Source: Qingshengfaniella alkalisoli (GTDB lineage: Bacteria > Pseudomonadota > Alphaproteobacteria > Rhodobacterales > Rhodobacteraceae). Taken from it: a stretch of DNA of 64,000 nt. Both the position numbers and the translations under genes were made by a program. The notes beneath the pieces are model-generated. The model was not told the DNA's origin. It saw only the letters and a list, made by a program, of their open reading frames with translations, and did no database searches. The stretch lies in the NCBI RefSeq assembly GCF_007855645.1, contig NZ_CP042261.1, forward strand, positions 414,501 to 478,500. Reading direction: 5' to 3'. Below are positions 1 to 8,836 of this stretch, one piece after another (position 1 is the stretch's first letter; every line of letters starts with the position of its first letter).

Positions 1-877
1 CATTGGTGAACCAGCGGGCCTCGATCTTCAGCGCCGTGTCGAATGGCACCAGCGCACCTTCATAAACCGCTGACAGAAGCGCCTTGGCTGCCGGGTAGAC
101 GCCTTTCGTGTTGCCGTTGACCATGGCCGAAGCACCCACGAAGGTCATGAACCCGGTCGGGTGATAGGGCGCGCCGCCGGGAAACTTGTAACCCTTCTGG
201 TCCCATGGCTTCACGATATCCGCATCTTTGGCGGACAGGACCCATGCCTTCGCGCTGGCAAGCAGTTCGTCGGCAGGGACGACTTCATCCACGATCCCGC
301 TCGACTTTGCCTTCTTCGGGTCGAGCAGCTTGCCCTCCAGAAGAATAGGCGCGGCAGCCATTGCGCCCAGCTTGCGGCTGATGCGCGTCGTGCCGCCCGC
401 GCCGGGGAAGATCCCGACCTTGATCTCTGGTAAACCGATCTTGGCCTTGGGGTTGTCGGCGGCAAAGATGCGGTGGCACGACAGCGGAATTTCCAGACCG
501 ATACCAAGCGCCGTGCCGGGCAGGGCGGCCGCGATCGGTTTACCGCCCTTGTTGGTCTTGGGGTCCATGCCGGCGCGTTCGATTTTGCGAAGGATCGCGT
601 GGATCTGCATGATTCCGTCGAACAGTCCACGCGCGGGGTCGTCGCCCGCGTCTTCCTTCATGCGTGCGATGATGTTCAGGTCCATACCGCCGGCGAAGCT
701 GTCCTTCGCGGATGTGATGACCACACCCTTCACCGCCTCATCGGCCAGCGCCTTATCGACCATCCCGTCAAGCTCGACAAACCCTTCGCGGGACATCACG
801 TTCATGGACTTGTTCTTGACGTCCCAGGCGATGACTGCAACGCCATCGGCGTCCAACTCATAGGTAAAGTCGGTCAT
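1..877 (-). CDS. fadJ: FadJ-like multifunctional beta-oxidation protein, N-terminal part (enoyl-CoA hydratase domain)
   Basis: The gene runs off the left edge, so only about 292 N-terminal residues are visible. They form a crotonase (enoyl-CoA hydratase) domain: SAKDSFAGGMDL supplies the oxyanion-hole region, GIGLEIP carries the first catalytic Glu, and LPEIKVGIFPGAGGT the second. In full-length family members (about 700-730 residues) a 3-hydroxyacyl-CoA dehydrogenase half follows. The protein hydrates trans-2-enoyl-CoA and oxidises the product to 3-ketoacyl-CoA. The start has a GGAGG six bases upstream. It is the last visible gene of a GST-fadA-cupin-fadJ operon, and fadA would provide the matching thiolase. 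Family assignment is firm; substrate chain length is not known. Confidence 0.9.
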   Translation of the reverse strand, partial: MTDFTYELDADGVAVIAWDVKNKSMNVMSREGFVELDGMVDKALADEAVKGVVITSAKDSFAGGMDLNIIARMKEDAGDDPARGLFDGIMQIHAILRKIERAGMDPKTNKGGKPIAAALPGTALGIGLEIPLSCHRIFAADNPKAKIGLPEIKVGIFPGAGGTTRISRKLGAMAAAPILLEGKLLDPKKAKSSGIVDEVVPADELLASAKAWVLSAKDADIVKPWDQKGYKFPGGAPYHPTGFMTFVGASAMVNGNTKGVYPAAKALLSAVYEGALVPFDTALKIEARWFTN

Positions 878-908
878 TGAGAACCTCCGAAGTTTTCTGG
901 GCCGAGGA

Positions 909-1385
909 TCATTCGTCGTCTCTCGGCGGATAGGGGGTGCCGTCGAGGCGGGTGAACTGGCCCTTGCCCTCGCGGCGCACGGACAGCAGATCGCAGCCCG
1001 GATAATGACAGGTCTCGTCGGGCAGGCGGCTGCCCACGATCAGGTAGCGCACGGGCGTATCACCATCGTTGCGGATGGTGTGGCCGACGCCTTCGTCAGC
1101 GGGCCACCCGCAGGCGTCGCCCGGGTGAAGCACATGGTGTTCATCCGCTTCGGTGACGGTCAGAACGCCCTCCAGCACGTAAAGAAATTCATCCTCATTT
1201 TCGTGCCAGTGCTTGAGCGAGCCGCGCATGCCGGGGTCGAGCCGTTCGACGTAGACGCCGAACTGGGTCAGCCCTGCCGTGGCGCCCAAAGGCACACCAT
1301 GCACCCCGTCGCTGCCCGCGCCGTAAGGTTCGGGGTAGCGGGACGGGAATGCCTTTTCCGCGATGCTGCCCTTGCGCAGGATCAT
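909..1385 (-). CDS. Cupin-domain protein
   Basis: A 158-residue single-domain cupin. The first cupin motif is visible as HWHENEDEFLYVLEG (around residues 59-73), followed by the second motif region HVLHPGDACGWPADEGVGH; His and Glu there are the usual metal ligands. The C-terminal stretch GSRLPDETCHYPGCDL is typical of a conserved proteobacterial cupin family with no known enzyme activity. It sits 3 bp after fadA and 31 bp before fadJ, inside a beta-oxidation operon, so a role linked to acyl-CoA metabolism is an inference from position only. It lacks the recognisable sequence features of the cupin DMSP lyases DddL, DddQ, DddW and DddK. Confidence 0.8.
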   Translation of the reverse strand: MILRKGSIAEKAFPSRYPEPYGAGSDGVHGVPLGATAGLTQFGVYVERLDPGMRGSLKHWHENEDEFLYVLEGVLTVTEADEHHVLHPGDACGWPADEGVGHTIRNDGDTPVRYLIVGSRLPDETCHYPGCDLLSVRREGKGQFTRLDGTPYPPRDDE

Positions 1386-1388
1386 GGT

Positions 1389-2600
1389 TCAGACCCGCTC
1401 GATGATCGTGGCGGCACCCATGCCGGAAGCAATGCACAGCGTGGCCAGACCGACTTCCTTGTCAGAGCGTTCCAGCTCATCCAGCAGCGTGCCGATGATG
1501 ATCGCGCCGGTCGCGCCCAGCGGGTGGCCCATCGCGATGGAGCCGCCGTTGACGTTGACCTTGGCGGGATCCGCATCGAAGGCCTGTTGGAACCGCAGGA
1601 CAACGGATGCAAAGGCTTCGTTTACCTCGAACAGGTCGATGTCGGAAATCGCCATGCCGCTTTCGCGCAGGATCTTCTGGGTGGCGGGCACGGGACCGGT
1701 CAGCATTATGGTCGGGTCGGTGCCGATCTTTGCCGTTGCACGGATGCGCGCGCGTGGCGTCAGTCCGTATTCCTCGCCGAACTCCTTGTTGCCGATCAGC
1801 ACAGCGGCGGACCCGTCCACGATGCCCGAGCTGTTGCCCGCGTGGTGGATGTGGTTGATCCGTTCCAGATGCGGGTATTTCATCAGCGCGATGCTATCAA
1901 ACCCGGGCATGGTTTCACCCATGTCCTTGAACGACGCCTTCAGCGCACCCAGAGCCTGCATGTCGGTGCCGGGGCGCATGTATTCGTCGTGGTCAAGGAT
2001 GGTCAGGCCGTTCTGGTCCTTGATCTCGATGATAGACTTGGCAAAGCGGTTGTCGTCCCAAGCGGACTTGGCGCGCTTTTGCGATTCAACCGCCAGCGCG
2101 TCGGCATCGTCGCGGGAAAATCCGTACTCCGTCGCGATGATGTCGGCAGAGATGCCTTGCGGGACGAAATAGGTGTCCATTGCCAGCGTCGGGTCGACAG
2201 CAATTGCTGCCCCGTCAGATCCCATCGGCACGCGTCCCATCATTTCCACGCCGCCAGCGACATAGGCGCGTCCTGCGCCACCTTTAACCTGGTTGGCCGC
2301 GAGGTTCACCGCTTCCATACCCGAGGCGCAGAAACGGTTGATCGCCAGACCCGGCACGGATTCGTCGAAATCAGATGCCAGCACGGCGGTCCGCGCAAGA
2401 CAGCCACCCTGTTCGCCCACCTGCGTGACATTGCCCCAGATCACGTCTTCGATTGCCGTGGTGTCGAGATTGTTACGCTCCTTGATCGCGTTCAGAACCT
2501 GAGCGGACAGCCGCACCGAAGTGACTTCATGCAGGCTCCCGTCCTTGCGGCCCTTGCCGCGCGGGCTGCGCACTGCGTCATAGATATATGCGTCGGTCAT
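1389..2600 (-). CDS. fadA: Acetyl-CoA C-acyltransferase (3-ketoacyl-CoA thiolase)
   Basis: A 403-residue thiolase of normal length. The nucleophile is Cys91 in NRFCASG; His359 in GHPLGATGA and Cys389 in CIASGMGA complete the active site. It cleaves 3-ketoacyl-CoA with CoA to give acetyl-CoA and a shortened acyl-CoA, the last step of each beta-oxidation turn. GAGGACTAC precedes the ATG. It lies 16 bp downstream of the GST gene and directly upstream of the cupin and fadJ genes, so it is the FadA partner of that FadJ. It differs clearly from the biosynthetic thiolase PhaA near 50 kb. Confidence in function is high; chain-length preference cannot be read from sequence. Confidence 0.93.
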   Translation of the reverse strand: MTDAYIYDAVRSPRGKGRKDGSLHEVTSVRLSAQVLNAIKERNNLDTTAIEDVIWGNVTQVGEQGGCLARTAVLASDFDESVPGLAINRFCASGMEAVNLAANQVKGGAGRAYVAGGVEMMGRVPMGSDGAAIAVDPTLAMDTYFVPQGISADIIATEYGFSRDDADALAVESQKRAKSAWDDNRFAKSIIEIKDQNGLTILDHDEYMRPGTDMQALGALKASFKDMGETMPGFDSIALMKYPHLERINHIHHAGNSSGIVDGSAAVLIGNKEFGEEYGLTPRARIRATAKIGTDPTIMLTGPVPATQKILRESGMAISDIDLFEVNEAFASVVLRFQQAFDADPAKVNVNGGSIAMGHPLGATGAIIIGTLLDELERSDKEVGLATLCIASGMGAATIIERV

Positions 2601-2616
2601 GTAGTCCTCGCTTGTC

Positions 2617-3252
2617 TTACGCTCGGTCGGCTGGCGAGCCGGGCATCAAATCGTAGGGGTGTTTCCAACCGGGTTGGTCCGCGATGCGATCAAGCCAGCG
2701 GTCGATATGGGGCCAGTCCTTGCGGTCGAAGCTGAATGGTTCGGGGTAATAGAGATACCCGCAGCAGGACAGGTCGGCGATGGTCGGGCCGTTGCCTACG
2801 ATCCAGTCGCGCCCGTCGAGATGGCCGTTGAGAACGGCGAGGGCGGTTCCAAGGCGCCCTTGCATCCAGTCTATGACGGGTTGAGGGCGCTTTCCTTCCG
2901 GCAGAAAGTTCATCAGGAACCGTAGAGCGCCAGCCTGAGACGACATCTTGTGATTGTCCCATAAAACCCAGCGCAGCACTTCCTTGCGTTCTGCGGGGGT
3001 GTCGCCGCCCAGCTTTCCGGTTTTATCGGCGATGTGGAACTGTATTGCACCGGATTGGCTGAGCGTCTCGTCACCATCGATCAATACAGGGACTTCGCCC
3101 ATTTCATTGATTGCGCGGAATTCGGGTGTGCGGGCCTCGCCGTTGAAGAAATCGACATAGACCGGTTCCCAGTCGACACTCGCCAGTTGCATTGTCAGCG
3201 CCGCCTTATAGGCGTTGCCGGATTCGCCAAAGCAGTAGAGCTTGATCGCCAT
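2617..3252 (-). CDS. Glutathione S-transferase family protein
   Basis: About 211 residues if started at MAIKLYCFGESGN, which has GGGAGGGG just upstream; a longer frame extends upstream but lacks a better ribosome site. The N-terminal thioredoxin-like glutathione-binding domain includes the EVPVLIDGDETLSQSGAI segment (cis-Pro and the Glu/Ser glutathione contact), followed by an all-helical C-terminal domain with IADLSCCGYLYY. Soluble GSTs of this size conjugate or isomerise electrophiles using glutathione. It appears to be the first gene of the fadA-cupin-fadJ operon, 16 bp from fadA, suggesting detoxification or isomerisation of an acyl-CoA-derived intermediate. That role is inference. Confidence 0.85.
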   Translation of the reverse strand: MAIKLYCFGESGNAYKAALTMQLASVDWEPVYVDFFNGEARTPEFRAINEMGEVPVLIDGDETLSQSGAIQFHIADKTGKLGGDTPAERKEVLRWVLWDNHKMSSQAGALRFLMNFLPEGKRPQPVIDWMQGRLGTALAVLNGHLDGRDWIVGNGPTIADLSCCGYLYYPEPFSFDRKDWPHIDRWLDRIADQPGWKHPYDLMPGSPADRA

Positions 3253-3637
3253 ATCCCCTCCCGTCTTTATGCGCGTGGCTGAGCGCATGTTCCATTTTGA
3301 CAGTTGGGGAATGTCTAGCCGTGTTTCGAGTGATGCGCAGGTGAAACGTTGCGTCGCGAATTTGGATCGGTCGATTTGCGCTCGACTGGTCGGCGCGAGG
3401 CGGGGCCAATCGGGGGAGGCCGTAGAAGTAGGAAGACAATCGCGATAGCCAGAATTCAGAAGGTGTTTGATTTCTACAAACTGGAGCCCCTCATCCTTCG
3501 CGACACGACTGCCCCGATGATCACGGCGAACTGAAGAATTCCCTCATTTGTTACGCTCCCTATGGTTGGCAGAAGGCGTAAGGTGGCGCGGAGAAAAGAT
3601 AAGAAAAACCCCGGCGCGAGGCCGGGGTCTAGAAAAC
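3253..3637. other. Intergenic region upstream of the GST operon
   Basis: 385 bp between two minus-strand genes. It holds the terminator of the downstream dehydrogenase gene at 3608-3628 and must carry the promoter of the GST-fadA-cupin-fadJ operon. I find no tRNA, no convincing small gene and no clear operator in it; the open frames across it have no family resemblance. Confidence 0.5.
3608..3628 (-). terminator. Rho-independent terminator after the DmdC-like gene
   Basis: Perfect 8-bp GC-rich stem (ACCCCGGC / GCCGGGGT) with loop GCGAG. Read on the minus strand it is followed by a T-rich run (TTTTTCTT), 10 bp after the dehydrogenase stop codon. Confidence 0.85.
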
Positions 3638-5416
3638 TCAGAATTGGCCGACAGCCAGATCCATCACAGGTTCAGCGCCGCTCTCGATGCGCTTGAGGTG
3701 CATTGACGTGGCTGGCAATTGGCGTGCCATGTAGTAGCGCCCCGTCGCCAGTTTGGCCTGCAGGAACTCTACGTCGCTGTCGCCTGCATCCAGACGCTCC
3801 TGTGCGGCCTTTGCCATGCGCGCCCACATAAGACCAAGGCAGACATGCCCGAACAGGTGCATGAAGTCATAGCTTCCCGACAGCGCGTTGTTGGGGTTTT
3901 TCATACCGTTCTGCATGAAATACATGCCCGCCGCCTGAAGGTCCTTCGATGCGGCTTTCAGCGGCTCCAGGAAGTCCTTGGCCAGCACTTCATTGTCGGC
4001 ATTGTCCTTGATGAAGTCCTTCACCAGATCGAAGAAGGCCATCACGGTCTTGCCGCCATTCTGTCCCAGCTTGCGGCCAACCAGATCCAGCGACTGAATC
4101 CCGTTCGTGCCTTCATAGATCATCGTAATGCGCGCATCGCGGACGAACTGTTCCAGACCCCATTCCCTGGTGAAGCCAGAGCCGCCAAGCGTCTGCTGAG
4201 CCAACACCGTCGTTTCGAACCCTTTGTCGGTCAGGAAGCCCTTGATGACGGGGGTCAGCAACGAGATCAGCGCCTCGGCATCCTTGTCGTCCTTGCGGTG
4301 GGCGGCGTCGATCAGGCTGGCACCCCAGAAGGTGAATGCGCGTGCGCCTTCGACGAATGACTTCTGATGCATCAGGTTCCGGCGGACATCCGGGTGAACG
4401 ATGATGGGATCGGCCGGACCTTCCGGGTTCTTCGTGCCGGTGACGTCACGCCCCTGAAGGCGGTCCTTTGCAAAACCCAGCGCGTTTTCATAGGCAACTG
4501 CACCTTGCGCATAGCCTTGCAAACCGACGCCCAGACGCGCTTCGTTCATCATCGTGAACATCGCGCGCATGCCTTTGTGTTCTTCGCCGATTAGGAAACC
4601 CGTCGCGCCGTCATAGTTCATGACGCAGGTCGCGTTGCCATGGATGCCCATCTTGGATTCCAGCCCGCCGCAGGACACGGCGTTGCGATCACCAAGCGAG
4701 CCGTCTTCGTTCACCATGAATTTGGGAACGATGAACAGGGAAATGCCCTTGATACCATCCGGGCCGCCGGGAATTTTGGCCAGAACAAGATGGATTATGT
4801 TCTCGCTCATGTCGTGCTCACCGGCGGAGATCCAGATTTTGGAGCCGGTGATCTTGAAACTGCCATCGTCCTGAGGTTCTGCCTTGGTGCGAATCAGACC
4901 CAGATCCGTGCCACATTGCGGCTCGGTCAGGTTCATGGTGCCGGACCAGATCCCGTCGATCATGTTGGGCAAATAGGTGGCCTTCTGTTCGTCCGAGCCG
5001 TGCGCGTGTATCGCCGAATAGGCGCCATGTGTCAGGCCTTGATACATGTTGAAGGCCATATTGGCGGATACGAACATCTCACCGGTCGCGCATTGCAGCA
5101 GGTAGGGCATGCCCTGGCCGCCATATTCCGGATCGGCATCGAGCCCCATCCAACCGCCTTCGCGCATCTTGTCATAGGCTTCTTTGAAACCCTTTGGTGT
5201 GCGAACCACATCGTTTTCCAACGTGCAGCCTTCTTCATCGCCCACGTTGTTCAAGGGAGCAAGAACTTCGGTGGACAGTTTCCCGGCTTCTTCGAGTACG
5301 GCTGCAGTGAACTCGCGGTCGAGCTCGTCATAGCCGGGAATGTCCGACTGCGCGATATTGAGAACATCGTGCAGCACGAACTGCATGTCTTTCGTTGGTG
5401 CCGTATAGGTCGGCAT
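3638..5416 (-). CDS. DmdC-type acyl-CoA dehydrogenase
   Basis: 592 residues, the length of the DmdC / large acyl-CoA dehydrogenase subfamily rather than the usual 380. It has the N-terminal helical domain, the FAD-contacting [13 protein letters not shown] and WISAGEHD segments, the presumed catalytic base Glu435 in IYEGTNGIQ, and the extra C-terminal domain. Reaction: FAD-dependent desaturation of an acyl-CoA or 3-methylmercaptopropionyl-CoA to the 2-enoyl-CoA, with electrons passed to ETF. GGGAGAG precedes the ATG. It lies 54 bp downstream of a MerR regulator on the same strand. Many such paralogues are not specific for DMSP breakdown, so the gene symbol is withheld. A second paralogue is at 32448-34154. 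Confidence 0.88.
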   Translation of the reverse strand: MPTYTAPTKDMQFVLHDVLNIAQSDIPGYDELDREFTAAVLEEAGKLSTEVLAPLNNVGDEEGCTLENDVVRTPKGFKEAYDKMREGGWMGLDADPEYGGQGMPYLLQCATGEMFVSANMAFNMYQGLTHGAYSAIHAHGSDEQKATYLPNMIDGIWSGTMNLTEPQCGTDLGLIRTKAEPQDDGSFKITGSKIWISAGEHDMSENIIHLVLAKIPGGPDGIKGISLFIVPKFMVNEDGSLGDRNAVSCGGLESKMGIHGNATCVMNYDGATGFLIGEEHKGMRAMFTMMNEARLGVGLQGYAQGAVAYENALGFAKDRLQGRDVTGTKNPEGPADPIIVHPDVRRNLMHQKSFVEGARAFTFWGASLIDAAHRKDDKDAEALISLLTPVIKGFLTDKGFETTVLAQQTLGGSGFTREWGLEQFVRDARITMIYEGTNGIQSLDLVGRKLGQNGGKTVMAFFDLVKDFIKDNADNEVLAKDFLEPLKAASKDLQAAGMYFMQNGMKNPNNALSGSYDFMHLFGHVCLGLMWARMAKAAQERLDAGDSDVEFLQAKLATGRYYMARQLPATSMHLKRIESGAEPVMDLAVGQF

Positions 5417-5470
5417 TCAGTTCTCTCCCTGTATAGGCCGACCACGTTATGCGGTCGGGCGGTCATTTTT

Positions 5471-5866
5471 TCATGCGGCTTTTGAACCCGTAAGTTCTGC
5501 GTGTTGGTCTTTCGTCCATTTGAGCAGATTGTTGAGCTCGTCGATCGCTTTGCCCAAATCTTCGCGTTCAGCCTTGAGGCCTTCGAGACGCGCAGCGCCC
5601 AACTTGTTGAAAGCTTCAAGTTGCGTCGCTCCGGTCTTGTCGGCGTCGTACAGATCCAGAAGCTGGCGGATTTCTTCCAGGCTGAACCCAAAACGCTTGC
5701 CGCGCAGAATCAGCTTCAGCCGACCGCGGTCAGCTTTCGTAAACAGGCGTTTTTGACCAATGCGAACTGGCGCCAGGAGCTCTTTGGCTTCGTAGAAACG
5801 AAGCGTCCGGGCCGTTACCTGAAATTCGTCGCACATCTCGCGGATGGTCATGGTTTTCTCAGTCAT
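5471..5866 (-). CDS. MerR-family transcriptional regulator
   Basis: 131 residues. A winged helix-turn-helix at residues 6-75 carries the MerR hallmarks TARTLRFYEAKELLAP and RLKLILRGKRFGFSLEEIRQ, followed by a long dimerisation coiled coil. There is no C-terminal metal- or drug-binding domain and no Cys, so it is the short acyl-CoA/stress-type MerR rather than a metal sensor. It probably heads an operon with the acyl-CoA dehydrogenase 54 bp downstream and controls it; a dyad at 5892-5937 is a candidate operator. The effector is unknown; a CoA ester is a reasonable guess from context. Confidence 0.88.
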   Translation of the reverse strand: MTEKTMTIREMCDEFQVTARTLRFYEAKELLAPVRIGQKRLFTKADRGRLKLILRGKRFGFSLEEIRQLLDLYDADKTGATQLEAFNKLGAARLEGLKAEREDLGKAIDELNNLLKWTKDQHAELTGSKAA

Positions 5867-5891
5867 ATCAACTTGTCCTCACGTAACACAT

Positions 5892-5937
5892 TTGTAACGA
5901 ACGCAGCGGAAGTGAGGACTTCGCCATCACGTTACAA
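5892..5937. promoter_or_regulatory. Inverted repeat in the merR promoter, candidate operator
   Basis: TTGTAACG at 5892-5899 and its exact complement CGTTACAA at 5930-5937 flank 30 bp that contain an inner GTGA/TCAC pair. It sits 26-71 bp upstream of the MerR start codon at 5866. Autoregulation through this site is an inference. Confidence 0.4.
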
Positions 5938-6062
5938 GATGTATGCATGCGAATAGAAACGGAACGTGGCGTCATATAATGGACCACGAAATGTTACGGA
6001 AGGAAAAATTTTGAAGGCGAAATAATCTTTCCGCATGACTCGGCGGAAATTTTCTGAGTCTT

Positions 6063-6440
6063 TTAATTGCTGATCGATTCGGCGGTTGCGTCCCTCAGGT
6101 CGCGCAGCGCGTCGATCGTTTCTTCAAGGTGCTTGCGTTCATCGGCAAGCTCGATCAGCTTTCTATCTGCCAGTTCGATCCACGCTTCCATTTGGGCGCG
6201 GTTGCCGCTCTCTTCATAGATCAGCAGCCACTGACGGATTTCTTCAAGGCTGAAACCAAACCGGCGACCCCGGAGAATCAAGGTCATCCGCGCGACCTCA
6301 CGGGGGGTGTAGTATCGACTGCGGCCTTCCTTCTCGGGTTGCAACAGTTCGATATACTCGTAATGGCGCAGCGTTCTAGGCGTGACATCGAATTTCGCGC
6401 ACATTTCCTTGAAGGTCAGTATGGGCTGCTCGTCTGACAT
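6063..6440 (-). CDS. MerR-family transcriptional regulator
   Basis: 125 residues from the ATG at 6440, chosen because AAGGAGG lies just upstream; the open frame extends 22 codons further without a ribosome site. The winged helix-turn-helix is seen in TPRTLRHYEYIELLQPEKEG and ILRGRRFGFSLEEIRQWL, followed by a coiled coil. It is clearly paralogous to the neighbouring MerR at 5471-5866 and likewise lacks a ligand domain or Cys ligands. It is transcribed divergently from two hotdog thioesterase genes with a 137-bp shared intergenic region, so it may control them as well as itself. Confidence 0.88.
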   Translation of the reverse strand: MSDEQPILTFKEMCAKFDVTPRTLRHYEYIELLQPEKEGRSRYYTPREVARMTLILRGRRFGFSLEEIRQWLLIYEESGNRAQMEAWIELADRKLIELADERKHLEETIDALRDLRDATAESISN

Positions 6441-6490
6441 GGGGCCTCCTTGAATTATGAGCAGTTTAAGCGGCTGATCGCAAAGGTGCA

Positions 6491-6507
6491 ATTGCCTTAA
6501 CGTCAAT
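6491..6507. promoter_or_regulatory. Imperfect palindrome with TTAACGTCAA half-site, candidate MerR operator
   Basis: An imperfect 17-bp palindrome (ends ATTG/CAAT, core TTAACGTCAA) in the region shared by the divergent merR and thioesterase genes. It resembles sites described for LiuR/IbtR-type MerR regulators of acyl-CoA catabolism. On the minus strand it contains TTGACG, a possible -35 box. Assignment is by resemblance only. Confidence 0.4.
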
Positions 6508-6577
6508 CGGCGGGCGGCATCCTCTGGACTGTCACCTGCCGAGCAGAGATAAGGGGCGCGTCTGATCAGGAGGCCCC

Positions 6578-7009
6578 ATGTCGCGTGACAAAGCCGAATT
6601 GGCGAAAGAGTTCATTTCTGCATTGCCCTATGCGCGGGCCCTGGGGCTAGAATTGGTCGCCCTGCATGATGGTGTGGCCGAGTTGGTGATGCCCTATGCC
6701 GAGCATTTGATCGGTGACCCGCAACGCGGCGTGATTTCCGGCGGCGCGGTGACGGCAATGATGGACACGGCAGGCGGCGTGGCAGTCCTGGCGCATCCGG
6801 AGGCGGGCGACACCACGGCAACGCTGGATTTGCGGATCGACTACATGCGCGGGGCGGAGCCGGGACAATCGATCAGGGCGCGTGCGGAGTGCTATCATGT
6901 GACACGTTCCGTTGCGTTCGTGCGGGCAAGTGCTTGGGATGACGACGCGAACCGGCCCATCGCCAGTGCAGCAGGTGCTTTTACCGTTGGACGAAAGAGC
7001 CAGTCATGA
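6578..7009 (+). CDS. PaaI-family thioesterase (hotdog fold)
   Basis: 143 residues. The hotdog-fold core runs from GLELVALHDGVAELVMPY through the helix motif RGVISGGAVTAMMDTAGGVAV, where the PaaI-type active-site acid is the Asp in MMDTA, to the final strands ATLDLRIDYMR and AGAFTVG. Such enzymes hydrolyse aromatic, hydroxyaromatic or other acyl-CoA thioesters. AGGAGG precedes the start. The stop overlaps the start of the next thioesterase gene by 4 bp, so the two are translationally coupled and may form a heteromeric or paired system. It is divergent from a MerR regulator. Substrate unknown. Confidence 0.85.
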   Translation: MSRDKAELAKEFISALPYARALGLELVALHDGVAELVMPYAEHLIGDPQRGVISGGAVTAMMDTAGGVAVLAHPEAGDTTATLDLRIDYMRGAEPGQSIRARAECYHVTRSVAFVRASAWDDDANRPIASAAGAFTVGRKSQS

Positions 7010-7515
7010 GCTTCAAACAGCCCGAACCCGTTCAGGTCGTCAAAGAGCGGCGCGATGCGGCACTGCACGCCCTCGTGTCCCGTATCCCCTTCACTACCTT
7101 TCTGGGTGTTCAGATTGAACGGAAGGGAGACGAACTGACATCCGTTTTGCCGTTCGACGAAAAGCTGATCGGCAATCCAGAACTGCCGGCGCTGCACGGG
7201 GGCGCGACTGCGGGCTTTCTTGAAGTCACGGCGATCATTCAACTGTGCTGGTCAGTGATGTGGGAAGATATGGAAAACTCCGGATGCGTCCCGCAAACGG
7301 AGCAGCCCGGATTTCAGATACGCGTCCCCAAGACCATCGACTTCACGGTGGATTACTTGCGCAGCGGCTTGCCGCGTGATGCCTATGCGCGCGCAAGGGT
7401 GAACCGGTCGGGACGGCGCTATGCGTCGGTGCATGTCGAGGGCTGGCAGGACAATCAGACGCGGCCATTTGCGCAGGCGACCGGGCATTTCCTGATGCCC
7501 CCGCGCGATGGTTGA
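7006..7515 (+). CDS. PaaI-family thioesterase (hotdog fold), second copy
   Basis: 169 residues. Hotdog features: FLGVQIERKGDELTSVLPF, the helix entrance LPALHGGATAGFLEVTAI with a Glu at the PaaI acid position, and the strand KTIDFTVDYLRSGLPRDAYARA. It is about 25 residues longer than its upstream neighbour because of an insert containing ENSGCVPQTEQPG. It starts in a 4-bp ATGA overlap with that gene and overlaps the following MATE gene by 8 bp. The three genes therefore look like one operon: two thioesterases and an exporter. The substrate is unknown. Confidence 0.83.
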   Translation: MSFKQPEPVQVVKERRDAALHALVSRIPFTTFLGVQIERKGDELTSVLPFDEKLIGNPELPALHGGATAGFLEVTAIIQLCWSVMWEDMENSGCVPQTEQPGFQIRVPKTIDFTVDYLRSGLPRDAYARARVNRSGRRYASVHVEGWQDNQTRPFAQATGHFLMPPRDG

Positions 7516-8836
7516 TGTAGCCGCTGGTCAGCCGCTGACCCATCGCCGCGTTCTGAAGATCGCGGTGCCGATCGTGGTCTCTGGTGCGACTGTTCCAATC
7601 CTCGGCGCAGTTGATACCGGTGTCGTGGGTCAGTTGGGTGATCCGGTGCCGATTGGTGCGGTCGGGATCGGCGCCGTTATCCTGACGGCGATCTACTGGA
7701 TTTTCGGTTTCCTGCGCATGGGCACGACGGGCATGACTGCGCAAGCACAGGGGGCGGCAGATCACGAGGAGGTTTCTGCACTTCTGGTCCGCGCGCTAAT
7801 GATCGCCTTCGGTGCCGGGGTTCTTTTGATCGTTGCGCAAAGCCTGTTGTTCACGGGCGCCTTCTTGATTTCTCCTGCCAGTGCGGAGGTTGAGGCATCT
7901 GCCCGCGACTATATGCAGCTGCGTATTTTCTCGGCGCCGGCCGCTATTGCGATTTTCGGCGTCACGGGCTGGCTGATCGCCTTGGAACGCACCCGGGCTG
8001 TGCTTGCGGTCCAGCTTTGGATGAACGGCATGAACATCGCACTGGATTTGTGGTTCGTGCTAGGTCTCGACATGGGTGTTCGCGGCGTTGCCTTCGCGAC
8101 ATTCTTGTCGGAATGGTCGGGCCTCGTCGTCGGGTTGTGGTTCTGCCGTGACGGGCTGCGCGGCGGTGCCTGGCGCAACTGGGCACGTGTTCTGGATCGC
8201 GAGCGGCTGGTTCGCATGGCGGTGATGAATATCGACATCCTGATCCGGTCGGTGCTTCTGCTCACGATCATGCTGAGCTTTGTATTTCTGGCCGCCGATT
8301 TCGGGGATGTGCCGCTTGCGGCCAACCAGATCCTGCTGCAATTCATCAACATCACGGCCTACGCCCTGGATGGCTTCGCCTTTGCGGCTGAGGCGTTGAT
8401 CGGCCAGGCCTTGGGCGCACGGTCGCTGCATGCGCTGCGCAGGGCGGCGGTGATGACCAGCATCTGGGGCGCGGTCATCGCTGTTTGTCTCGCGCTGACA
8501 TTCGGAATGGCAGGACCCGCGATTATCGATCTCATGACGACTGCACCCGAGGTGCGGCTGGAGGCACGCGAATACTTGCCCTACATGATCTTGACGCCGT
8601 TGCTTGGCCTGCCGTCATGGATGCTGGACGGATTCTTCATTGGTGCGACGCGGACCAGGGACATGCGCAACATGATGATCGTAACGATACTCATCTATGT
8701 TGTCGCAGTTGCGATACTCGTGCCCCTGTTTCAGAATCACGGGCTGTGGATGGCCTTTCTAGTTAGCTATGTTGCCCGCGCCACGACACTGGCCGCGAAG
8801 TATCCGGCGCTGGAGCGGGGCGTCGCGCAGAATTAG
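7508..8836 (+). CDS. MATE-family efflux transporter (DinF-like)
   Basis: 442 residues with about twelve hydrophobic segments in two homologous halves, matching the MATE/DinF family. The N-terminal half has [20 protein letters not shown], and the [17 protein letters not shown] segment is characteristic of DinF-like members. These inner-membrane antiporters use a proton or sodium gradient to export organic cations, toxins or metabolites. It overlaps the second thioesterase gene by 8 bp, and its stop overlaps the convergent pyrD stop by 4 bp. Export of an acid released by the thioesterases is conceivable but unproven. Confidence 0.87.
   Translation: MVDVAAGQPLTHRRVLKIAVPIVVSGATVPILGAVDTGVVGQLGDPVPIGAVGIGAVILTAIYWIFGFLRMGTTGMTAQAQGAADHEEVSALLVRALMIAFGAGVLLIVAQSLLFTGAFLISPASAEVEASARDYMQLRIFSAPAAIAIFGVTGWLIALERTRAVLAVQLWMNGMNIALDLWFVLGLDMGVRGVAFATFLSEWSGLVVGLWFCRDGLRGGAWRNWARVLDRERLVRMAVMNIDILIRSVLLLTIMLSFVFLAADFGDVPLAANQILLQFINITAYALDGFAFAAEALIGQALGARSLHALRRAAVMTSIWGAVIAVCLALTFGMAGPAIIDLMTTAPEVRLEAREYLPYMILTPLLGLPSWMLDGFFIGATRTRDMRNMMIVTILIYVVAVAILVPLFQNHGLWMAFLVSYVARATTLAAKYPALERGVAQN

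Noticed and set aside
909-1385. The cupin as a DMSP lyase (DddL/Q/W/K)
   Set aside because: It sits among fatty-acid genes and lacks the metal-site spacing and flanks I would expect of these lyases; it fits the generic conserved cupin family.
1005-2735. A 576-residue plus-strand open frame across fadA and the cupin gene
   Set aside because: Composition artefact: antisense to two genes with clear families, no domain or ribosome site of its own.
3253-3637. A possible small gene or tRNA in the 385-bp gap
   Set aside because: No cloverleaf, no start with ribosome site and family-like sequence; only terminator and presumed promoter.
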